Assembly: GCA_964394665.1 (NCBI GenBank)
Contig: CAYMYN010000005.1
Location: 1 to 64,000 of the forward strand
DNA from: CAYMYN01 sp964394665
GTDB lineage: Bacteria; Planctomycetota; UBA1135; GCA-002686595
Direction: 5' to 3'
DNA: 64,000 nt
In this document: one piece after another, positions 1 to 6,349 of the stretch
How positions within the stretch are numbered: position 1 is the first letter of the stretch
Layout: every line of letters starts with the position of its first letter
The notes under the pieces: model-generated
Told to the model about the DNA's origin: nothing
The model's database searches: none
The model's input: only the letters and a program-made list of their open reading frames with translations
Program-made: the position numbers and the translations under genes

Positions 1-480
1 GGTTGCCGGCCGACCCCAGCGCGGCCGTGGTGGCCGTGGCCCTGCTCACGAGTGTACTCAGGCGACGGTTGCCGGCCGACCCCAGCATCGCATCAGCCAG
101 AACCCGACGCCCTGAAGTGTACTCAGGCGACGGTTGCCGGCCGACCCCAGCAGCGCACAGCCTGCACCGCCACCACCCGATAGTGTACTCCGGCGACGGT
201 CGCCGGCCGACCCCAGCTCGCCCAGACAGCCACCGGCCCGCCATCGGAGTGTACTCAGGCGACGGTTGCCGGCCGACCCCAGCACATGGCCAGGAACACC
301 CGACGCACACCCAGTGTACTCAGGCGACGGTTGCCGGCCGACCCCAGCAGGCGCGGATGTCACCCGAGTAGGTCGCGCAGTGTACTCAGGCGACGGTTGC
401 CGGCCGACCCCAGCACGGCTGGAACTGCATCAATCCCTACGCTCAGTGTACTCAGGCGACGGTTGCCGGCCGACCCCAGC
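1..480. CRISPR. CRISPR array, left end cut by the window
   Basis: Seven complete 36-base repeats (51-86, 116-151, 182-217, 248-283, 313-348, 379-414, 445-480) and the last 20 bases of an eighth (1-20) alternate with seven unrelated spacers of 29 or 30 bases. Six full repeats are identical. The one at 182-217 differs at two positions. The repeat starts AGTGTACTC and ends GACCCCAGC, and its 3' half can fold as GGTTG-CCGGC-CGACC. A 36/30 geometry is usual for type II and some type V systems, but no cas gene is visible, so the type is open. The array continues left of the window. The flank at 481-548 is not AT-rich, so I cannot say it is a leader. Confidence 0.93.
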
Positions 481-548
481 TACTCCCATCCCTTCGTGCC
501 TCGCACGAGCCGCTGGTTTGCTCCCGGTCGCGCTTCGACCTTGAAGCG

Positions 549-585
549 CGTTCGACTACGGGAGCGGAGCTCCCGTAGTCGAACG
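549..585. repeat. Perfect 16-base inverted repeat
   Basis: Arm 549-564 (CGTTCGACTACGGGAG) is exactly complementary to 570-585, with a 5-base loop (CGGAG). No T-run follows on either strand, so it is not a classical intrinsic terminator. It sits in the 124 bases between the last CRISPR repeat and a truncated gene, where a junction or a short mobile-element remnant would be expected. It may equally be a factor-assisted terminator hairpin. Confidence 0.7.
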
Positions 586-604
586 GCCCTCGGTTGAGAG
601 CTGA

Positions 605-829
605 CGTCGTGGGGTCGATGCCCTCGGCGAGCGCGCCGTCCACGCCCCCCTGCAACTCGGCCCCGATCAAGTCTTCGTTCTGGGCGACAACTCCGCCGAG
701 AGCCTCGACTCGCGCGACTTCGGGCCCGTGCCCCTCTCGCGCCTCCTCGGCCGCCCCACCTGGGTCCTCTGGCCCCCCTCCCGCCTGCGCCGCCTCGCCG
801 CCCCCGAGCCGCTCGTCTCGCCGCGCTGA
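605..829 (+). pseudogene. lepB: 3' fragment of signal peptidase I
   Basis: Read in the frame that ends with TGA at 827-829, this stretch encodes the C-terminal part of a signal peptidase I. VFVLGDNSAESLDSRDFG (from 671) matches the conserved box E, GDNxxxSxDSR, followed by a typical basic, tryptophan-containing C-terminus (PTWVLWPPSRLRRL). The frame is closed by a stop at 602-604 and has no ATG or GTG, and the part that should carry the catalytic Ser and Lys is absent. Upstream lie the 16-base inverted repeat and the CRISPR array, not the missing half. The gene is therefore a remnant, probably broken where the array region was joined. Confidence 0.8.
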
Positions 830-898
830 TCGGCGGAGTGCGTCAAGGACGAACGTGATCGTGCGTGCAGGTGCGCGGGCGCTCGACTGCGTGCCGCC

Positions 899-933
899 TG
901 CCCGGCGAGCTCGCGCGGGGCATGGTACTTTTT
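899..933 (+). terminator. Possible intrinsic terminator
   Basis: TGCCC (899-903) can pair with GGGCA (918-922) around an inner GCGAGCTCGC palindrome. Five T residues follow at 929-933, six bases after the stem. It lies 70 bases after the lepB remnant stop and upstream of the next gene, so it could have terminated the lepB transcript. The T-run is one of very few in this GC-rich window. The stem has an asymmetric internal loop, so confidence is moderate. Confidence 0.35.
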
Positions 934-991
934 GAGTTCTGGAGGCCCGTTCGCGGGTCGCACGTTCCGTTCCCCCCACCCGCCGACCGCC

Positions 992-2170
992 ATGCAACTC
1001 CGGATCACTTCCCTCGTCGTCACGTTGGCCCTCTCCGGCCTCGCTGGTGCGCAGCAGCTCAACGTCGCCATCGCGGCCGCGGCTGGCTCGAACACCAGCG
1101 ACTGTCGCTTCACGGACGTTCAGAACTACCTCACGGCGACCGGGTTCTTCGCCAGCGTCGACATCATGGACGTGAGAGTGTCGACGCCCTCGCTCGCGAT
1201 GCTGCAGGCCTACGACGCGGTCATCACCTGGAGCAACTTCGACTACGCCGACTCGGTCGCCCTGGGCGACGTGCTGGCGGACTACGTGGACGGTGGGGGC
1301 GGCGTCGTCGTCGCGGTGTACGCCAACACCACGACCGCGACCGCGCGCTACCTGCGGGGCCGCTGGCAGTCAGGGTACGAGGTCATCCCGGCTGCGCTCG
1401 GCGTGACCCCGGGCGCGGCATCCCTGGGGACAGTGCTCGATCCGACGCATCCCGTGATGCAGGGGGTGAACACCTTCCAGGGTGGCTCGGCGTCCAACCG
1501 TCCGACCACGTTGACCCTGACGCCCGGCTCGACCCTCATCGCGCAGTGGAGCGATGGCAAGACGCTCGTGGCCGAGGGATCCATCCCGGGGCGCATCGAC
1601 CTGGGGATGTACCCGCCCTCGAGCGACTGCTCCTCAAGCTTCTGGACGGCGAGCACCGACGGCGACCTGCTCGTCGCCAACGCCCTCGTCTACGTGGCAG
1701 GAGGGGGCGCCGGCACCGCCTTCTGCTTCGGGGACGGCACCGGCACGCCCTGCCCCTGTGGCAACTTCGGCGGCGCCGGCGAGGGCTGCGCCAACTCGAC
1801 GGCGGCGGGCGCGGTGCTCTCGACGAACGGTAGCGCCAGCGTGACGGCGGCGAACCTCGTGCTCACCGGCGCCAACCTCGTGCCCGGCCAACCCGGCCTC
1901 TACTTCCAGGCCAACCAGCAGGTCAACGGCGGCCAGGGGAACACCTTCGGGGACGGCCTGCGGTGCGCCGGCGGCGGAGTGCGCCGCCTGCAGGTCAGGC
2001 AGGCGAACGGAGCCGGCGTCTCCAGCACGACGGCCAACCTCGTCATCCAGGGCGGCGTCCTGGCCGGGAGCACCCACACCTACCAGCTCTGGTACCGCGA
2101 CCCCACTCTCAGCCCCTGCGGCGCCGGCTTCAACTTGACCAACGGGCTCTCGATCACCTGGCAGCCCTAA
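992..2170 (+). CDS. Secreted protein with GATase-like N-terminal region and planctomycete C-terminal module
   Basis: A 392-residue protein. The ATG at 992 is chosen because it directly begins a signal peptide (MQLRITSLVVTLALSGLAGA, then QQ); an upstream in-frame TTG adds only a non-signal leader. Residues of roughly 20-230 look like a Rossmann-type glutamine-amidotransferase-like domain of the kind found in secreted planctomycete proteins (AYDAVITWSNFDYADSVALG, LADYVDGGGGVVVAVY). From residue 244 a Cys/Gly/Asn-rich module begins with FCFGDGTGTPCPCGN and ends in NLTNGLSITWQP. The same module ends the CotH protein at 36164-38761, which suggests a shared export, folding or surface-attachment role. 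Enzymatic activity is not evident. Confidence 0.8.
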   Translation: MQLRITSLVVTLALSGLAGAQQLNVAIAAAAGSNTSDCRFTDVQNYLTATGFFASVDIMDVRVSTPSLAMLQAYDAVITWSNFDYADSVALGDVLADYVDGGGGVVVAVYANTTTATARYLRGRWQSGYEVIPAALGVTPGAASLGTVLDPTHPVMQGVNTFQGGSASNRPTTLTLTPGSTLIAQWSDGKTLVAEGSIPGRIDLGMYPPSSDCSSSFWTASTDGDLLVANALVYVAGGGAGTAFCFGDGTGTPCPCGNFGGAGEGCANSTAAGAVLSTNGSASVTAANLVLTGANLVPGQPGLYFQANQQVNGGQGNTFGDGLRCAGGGVRRLQVRQANGAGVSSTTANLVIQGGVLAGSTHTYQLWYRDPTLSPCGAGFNLTNGLSITWQP

Positions 2171-2269
2171 CAGTTCCTCCAGGGCCGAGCGTCTTTCAGC
2201 GGAACCCGCGGCGCCCGGTAGGGTTGGGGGGCGTTGGCCGGGGCTCCAGAGCCCGGGGCCGGAGCCGGC

Positions 2270-2866
2270 ATGGAGTACGACGACGATCCTGGAGTGAAGC
2301 TCATGCTCGCCTATCAGGCGGGGGACGAGGCGGCCTTCGACCGCCTCGTCGAGCGTTATTCCTCCTTGGTGTACGCCCTCCTGACGCGTTTCCTGGGCGG
2401 GCGCAGCGGGCGCGAGGACTTGGTGCAGGAGGTCTTCCTGCGGGTCATCCGCTCCCGCGGGCGCTACCAGCCCACGGCGCGTTTCTCGACCTGGCTCTAC
2501 CGCATCGTCTTCAACCTCTCGGTCAACACCACCCAGCGCGGCGCGCCCGAGGGTCTGTCGCTCGACCGGCCCGTGGGGGAGGGGGGCGAGGTCGATCTGG
2601 GGCGCCTGGTCGCAGCCGACGTCGAGGATCCCTCGGCGGGGCTGGAGCGCGACGACGTCGTGCGCGCCGTGCGCGAGGCGATCGCCGCCCTGCCCGAGAA
2701 CCAACGCATGGCGCTCGTGCTCGCCAAGTACCACGACCAGCCCTACGTCGAGATCGCCCAGGTGCTCGGCTCGAGCGAGAAGGCGGTCAAGTCCCTGATC
2801 CACCGCGCCCGAGAGACCCTGCGCGAGCGCCTCGCTCCGCTCCTCGCCCAGGGAGGTCTGGCATGA
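2270..2866 (+). CDS. ECF-type RNA polymerase sigma factor
   Basis: A 198-residue sigma-70 family protein with region 2 (YQAGDEAAFDRLVERY, then GREDLVQEVFLRVIR and FSTWLYRIVFNL) and region 4 (LPENQRMALVLAKYH, then VEIAQVLGSSEKAVKSLIHR). There is no region 1 or 3, so this is an extracytoplasmic-function sigma factor. The ATG at 2270 (MEYDDDPG) is preferred over the TTG at 2234 because the extra residues are low-complexity Gly/Ala/Pro. The stop overlaps the start of the next gene in ATGA. That gene looks like its zinc-containing anti-sigma factor, so the sigma factor is probably held at the membrane until released by an envelope signal. A -10-like TAGGGT lies shortly upstream at about 2219. Confidence 0.93.
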   Translation: MEYDDDPGVKLMLAYQAGDEAAFDRLVERYSSLVYALLTRFLGGRSGREDLVQEVFLRVIRSRGRYQPTARFSTWLYRIVFNLSVNTTQRGAPEGLSLDRPVGEGGEVDLGRLVAADVEDPSAGLERDDVVRAVREAIAALPENQRMALVLAKYHDQPYVEIAQVLGSSEKAVKSLIHRARETLRERLAPLLAQGGLA

Positions 2867-3816
2867 ACCCCGCCGCCGACTGCCGCGCCTTCCGCGCGCG
2901 TCTCGAGCTGCGCCTCGCCGGGCGCGTCGAGATCCAGGGCCTCTCCGAGCTTTCGTGGCACGAGCACCTCTTCGGCTGCGCGGATTGCCGCGCGCTGCTC
3001 GAGCGCGAGGAGGCCCTCGAAGTCCTGCTCGCTTCCTTGCCCGAGCCGCGCTTGCCCCAGGACCTCGCGCGCCGCGTGCTGGCGCGCCTGCGACTCGCCG
3101 ACGAAGCCGAGCTCGACACGTTGCTCGAGCTCGACGCCACGCCCGCCGCCCCGGAGGACCTCGCGCGACGCGTGTTGGCCGCCCTGGCAGGGGAGCGTTC
3201 GTCCGCAGCCGTTCCGGCCGCGCTCGACGAGGCCCAGCTCGACGGGTATCTCACGCGCTTCGTCGTCCCGGGGCCGCCCGCGGATCTCGCGCAACGCACG
3301 TTGGCGGCCCTCGCGGGCGAGCGCCAGCGCGAGCGCGACCTAGCCCGACTCGAGCCGTTGCTCGAGCGCGCCGGGGCGGTCGAGGTCCCGACCGAGCTCG
3401 CCGAGCGCATCCTCGCCGGCCTCGAGGCGCACCGCGGGCGTCCCGTGCTGCGCGCCTCGTTCGTGCGTCGGCGTTGGATCGCGGCCGCGGCGGCGCTGCT
3501 CGTCGCGGCGGGTTCGTGGGCCTGGATCCAGCGCTCGGAAGGGCCCGCCCGCGTGCCCTTCGAGCCCACGCCCCCGGGTGAAGGGCCGTTGGTCCAAGCG
3601 CCGGACGCGCCGGAAGACGAGGAGGTCGCCGCGCTGGAGCCCGATCCCGAGTTGCTCGCGCTCTTCGATCTGTTGACCGCCGACCTGCTCTGGGAGGACG
3701 GCGCCAACCTCGACCTCGCCGCGTCGATCTCGATCGCGGGGCGCGAGGAGTTGTTGCTCGAGTTCGGCCAGGCGCCCGCCGCCCCCGAGCCGCGGACCGA
3801 GGAGGACGAAGGGTGA
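2863..3816 (+). CDS. Membrane anti-sigma factor with ZAS-type motif and internal repeats
   Basis: A 317-residue protein translationally coupled to the sigma factor by ATGA. Near the N-terminus HLFGCADC has the H-x3-C-x2-C spacing of zinc-binding anti-sigma domains. Four short repeats of the form P-x-(D/E)-LA-x-R-(V/T/I)-LA-x-L follow at about residues 64, 97, 137 and 174. A single transmembrane helix (WIAAAAALLVAAGSWAWI, about 204-222) precedes an acidic, proline-rich segment predicted to be periplasmic. The order and coupling imply it sequesters the ECF factor encoded just upstream. The helical repeats between the zinc motif and the membrane are not part of a typical anti-sigma factor; I do not know their role. 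Confidence 0.85.
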   Translation: MNPAADCRAFRARLELRLAGRVEIQGLSELSWHEHLFGCADCRALLEREEALEVLLASLPEPRLPQDLARRVLARLRLADEAELDTLLELDATPAAPEDLARRVLAALAGERSSAAVPAALDEAQLDGYLTRFVVPGPPADLAQRTLAALAGERQRERDLARLEPLLERAGAVEVPTELAERILAGLEAHRGRPVLRASFVRRRWIAAAAALLVAAGSWAWIQRSEGPARVPFEPTPPGEGPLVQAPDAPEDEEVAALEPDPELLALFDLLTADLLWEDGANLDLAASISIAGREELLLEFGQAPAAPEPRTEEDEG

Positions 3817-5036
3817 GCTCCGCGCGCCGCGTCCCGCTCCTCGCGCTCGTCGGGTTCGCCCTCCTCGCGTCGCCCGTCGGCGCTCAGGAGACGCGTGGGC
3901 CCCAGGGCGATGCGCCGCTCCCCGTGTGCGAGCGCCCGGCCCGGCCGCAGCGTCCGCCGGGCGTGCCGCCGAGCGCGGAGGAGCTCGCCGAGGCCCGCAA
4001 GCGTTGGGAGGCGCTCGGTCCCGAGCAGCGGGCGCAGCTCGCCGAGCGGTATCGGCGCTTCCAGGCCCTGGGCGAGGACGCGCGCCGCGAGCTCCAGGAA
4101 CGCGCCGACAACCTGGGGCGCCTCGAAGAGCTCCTCTGCCGCCGCCTCAGCGAGGGGGAACGGGCGCGCCTCGAGCGCCTGCCCCCGCCGCAGCGCGCCG
4201 AGGTGATGCGCGAGATGGTGCGCAGCGAGCTCGAGACCCAGGGCGAACGGGTGCTCCTGCACCTCCCCGTCGACGTGCGCGAGCGGCTCGCGAACGCCAC
4301 CGAGGCCGACCGTTTGCGTCATTTCCAGCAGTACAAGCTCGCGATCCGCGAGCGCCTCAGCGCGAACGCGGTGCGCGCGTTGGGCCAGGAGCTCGAGCTT
4401 CCCAAGGAAGAAGTCCAGCGTTTGCTCGCCCTGCCGGACCCCGAGCGCATCGACGCCGCGCTCGAGCTCGGCAAGCGCCTCGGCCGGCGCGAGGTCGAAC
4501 GCAGCGGCCTGCCCAAGGGCCTGACCTTCGAGCGCTGGCGCCAGATCGAGGCCCTGCCGCCCGAGGAGTTCTATCACGAGATCGCGCGCCTCTCCGACGG
4601 CCTGCGCCGGCCGCCGCCGCCCCACGCGGAGGCCCCGCACCCGGGCTTCGAGCTGCGGCGCGCGTTGCGCCCCTCGCGCGAGGCGATCCTCGAGCACGCC
4701 GAACTACCGCCCGAGGAACGGGTGCGGGCGATCCGCACCAGTCAGCGCCCGCGCCTGACCGAGCTCGTGCGTCAGAGCGGCCTGCTCGACGCCGAGCAGA
4801 TGTCCCAGCTCGAGGCCCTGCCCGACGGGGCGTTCTACGCCCAGGTGCGTCGCATCGCGCACGAGCGCGGCTCGCGGTCCGGCGCGGGCGGCCCCCACGA
4901 ACGGCGCTTCGACGGCCGTCGCGGGCCCGATCCCTTCCCCGGCCGCGACGCCGGTCCGCGCCGCGAACGGCACGAGGGCGCGCGCCCGCAGCCACCGCCC
5001 CCTGCGCCGCGTCCCCGTCCGCGGGACGGGCGTTAG
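3813..5036 (+). CDS. Secreted Arg/Glu-rich helical protein of the sigma operon
   Basis: A 407-residue protein starting at a GTG inside GTGA, which overlaps the anti-sigma stop. A signal peptide is clear (VPLLALVGFALLASPVGAQE). The mature part is almost entirely charged amphipathic helix with repeated LxPEQRxxLxxRxxxF-like units (for example WEALGPEQRAQLAERYRRF, ALPPEEFYHEIARL). This resembles the DUF3106 style of periplasmic proteins often found next to ECF/anti-sigma pairs. The last 60 residues are Pro/Arg/Gly-rich and probably disordered. It may be a periplasmic sensor or stress chaperone for the sigma system. That is inferred from context; no catalytic motif is visible. Confidence 0.75.
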   Translation: MSSARRVPLLALVGFALLASPVGAQETRGPQGDAPLPVCERPARPQRPPGVPPSAEELAEARKRWEALGPEQRAQLAERYRRFQALGEDARRELQERADNLGRLEELLCRRLSEGERARLERLPPPQRAEVMREMVRSELETQGERVLLHLPVDVRERLANATEADRLRHFQQYKLAIRERLSANAVRALGQELELPKEEVQRLLALPDPERIDAALELGKRLGRREVERSGLPKGLTFERWRQIEALPPEEFYHEIARLSDGLRRPPPPHAEAPHPGFELRRALRPSREAILEHAELPPEERVRAIRTSQRPRLTELVRQSGLLDAEQMSQLEALPDGAFYAQVRRIAHERGSRSGAGGPHERRFDGRRGPDPFPGRDAGPRRERHEGARPQPPPPAPRPRPRDGR

Positions 5037-5746
5037 AGCTCGTCGCGCATCCAGGCCGTCGCGAGGCTGTCGGCGTACTCGTTCCAGCGATTGCCCGAGT
5101 GAGCGGCGATCCAGGCGAGCTCGCAGTCGGGCCGCGCGCGGCGCAGGGCATAGAGCTCTTGCACCAGCTCGAGGTTCTGGATCGGGCCGTCCTTGCGCTT
5201 CCAGCCGCGTTTCTCCCAGCCCGCGGCCCAGCTCTCGATCGTGTTCACGCACAGGCGGCTGTCGGTGTGGACCGTCACCCGTGCGTCCTCGGGCAGCACC
5301 TTGAAGGCTTCGATCAGGGCCTGGAGCTCCATGCGGTTGTTGGTCGTGTGCGCCGCGCGTCCGTGACCCTGGGCGCGCACCTCTCCGCCCTCGACCCACA
5401 CGAACCCCCAGCCCCCCGGCCCGGGGTTGGGCACCGAGCTGCCGTCGGTGAACACGCCGCTCGCAGGCCCCTTCGTGTAGCGCTGGAGCACCGCCGCCAG
5501 GGTCAGGTTCTCCTCGCGCACCGCACTGCCCCGGGCGCGCCCGCCGGCCGCCTTCTTCTGCGAGTGCGCCCGACAGAAGCGCGGCTTCCAGCCCTGGTAC
5601 CGTGCTAGCACCGCGGCTTGCACCTCGAAGGGCTCGCCGCAGGTCTGGCACAGGAACGAGGTTCGACTGCTCAAGGCCGCGAAGCCTACCGCGGCCGCGC
5701 TGGAGGGTGAAGCCCGCCCGCCGGTCCCGCGCCGAGACCGAGCCAC
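5033..5746 (-). CDS. rnhA: Ribonuclease HI with N-terminal Cys-rich extension
   Basis: A 237-residue frame from a GTG; a TTG at 5671 is an alternative start that drops a low-complexity leader. The C-terminal 150 residues form a complete RNase HI, which cleaves the RNA strand of RNA:DNA hybrids. The acidic catalytic residues are seen in FTDGSS, NNRMELQALIEAF, VHTDSRLC and NEYADSLA, with the active-site His in HSGNRWNE. The N-terminal part contains CQTCGEPF and, 20 residues later, FCRAH, which could form a small zinc ribbon replacing the usual hybrid-binding domain. The stop codons of this gene and the convergent upstream gene overlap in TTAG. Confidence 0.92.
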   Translation of the reverse strand: MARSRRGTGGRASPSSAAAVGFAALSSRTSFLCQTCGEPFEVQAAVLARYQGWKPRFCRAHSQKKAAGGRARGSAVREENLTLAAVLQRYTKGPASGVFTDGSSVPNPGPGGWGFVWVEGGEVRAQGHGRAAHTTNNRMELQALIEAFKVLPEDARVTVHTDSRLCVNTIESWAAGWEKRGWKRKDGPIQNLELVQELYALRRARPDCELAWIAAHSGNRWNEYADSLATAWMRDEL

Positions 5747-5823
5747 CCGGAGCTTGCGCTCCGCCGCCCGCGGGCGCGGGTCGGCGTGGCCTGGCGCGCG
5801 GGGCGGGGGTAGGCTCGGGAGCC

Positions 5824-6336
5824 ATGCAGAACGTCGAACGGTGGGGCTGGGTGCGGAGGGTCGGGCTCGCGTGCGCGCTCGTCGCGTTGGGAGCGTGCGC
5901 GGCGAGCGGCGAGCGGCCGCGGTCCGAGGAGCGTCCTTCGCTGGAGCCGCGGCTGCGCACCTTCCTGATGTTCGAGGGCCGGGCCGAGGAGGCGCTCGAG
6001 TTCTACACGGCGACGTTTCCCGATTCGCGCGTGCTGAACATCGAGCGTTACGTCGCCGGAGAGCCGGGTCCGGTGGGCACGCTCAAGCTGGCGCGCGTCG
6101 AACTCCTGGGCCAGGAGATCCTGTGCTTCGACAGTCCCGCGCCCCACCCCTTCACGTTCACGCCCTCGATCTCGTTCTTCGTGATCTGCGCGGACGAGGC
6201 GGAGATCGCGCGCCTCTTCGGCGCCCTCTCGCAGGACGGCGAGGTCCTGATGCCCCTGGGCGAGTACGGCTTCAGCCGCCGCTTCGCGTGGGTCGCCGAT
6301 CGCTTCGGCGTCCCGTGGCAACTGAACCTGCCGTAG
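5824..6336 (+). CDS. VOC-superfamily (PhnB-like) lipoprotein
   Basis: A 170-residue protein. From about residue 41 it matches the PhnB/glyoxalase-like vicinal-oxygen-chelate fold (LRTFLMFEGRAEEALEFYTA, ISFFVICADEAEIARLFGAL, YGFSRRFAWVADRFGVPWQL). The first 25 residues form a lipoprotein signal with lipobox LGAC. VOC proteins of this type are usually cytoplasmic, so an exported, lipid-anchored version is unusual. The ATG at 5824 is required for the signal peptide. It has the paired beta-alpha-beta-beta-beta layout, but I cannot assign a substrate. It converges on the next minus-strand gene with a 13-base gap. Confidence 0.85.
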   Translation: MQNVERWGWVRRVGLACALVALGACAASGERPRSEERPSLEPRLRTFLMFEGRAEEALEFYTATFPDSRVLNIERYVAGEPGPVGTLKLARVELLGQEILCFDSPAPHPFTFTPSISFFVICADEAEIARLFGALSQDGEVLMPLGEYGFSRRFAWVADRFGVPWQLNLP

Positions 6337-6349
6337 TTCCGAGTTCGGC

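Noticed and set aside
1..480. The tandem repeats as a coding repeat protein
   Set aside because: All three frames change with the alternating 65/66-base period, and the spacers are unrelated in sequence, which fits CRISPR and not a protein repeat.
594..935. A 113-residue plus-strand frame across the lepB remnant
   Set aside because: The neighbouring frame encodes recognisable signal peptidase I sequence, so this one is only its shadow.
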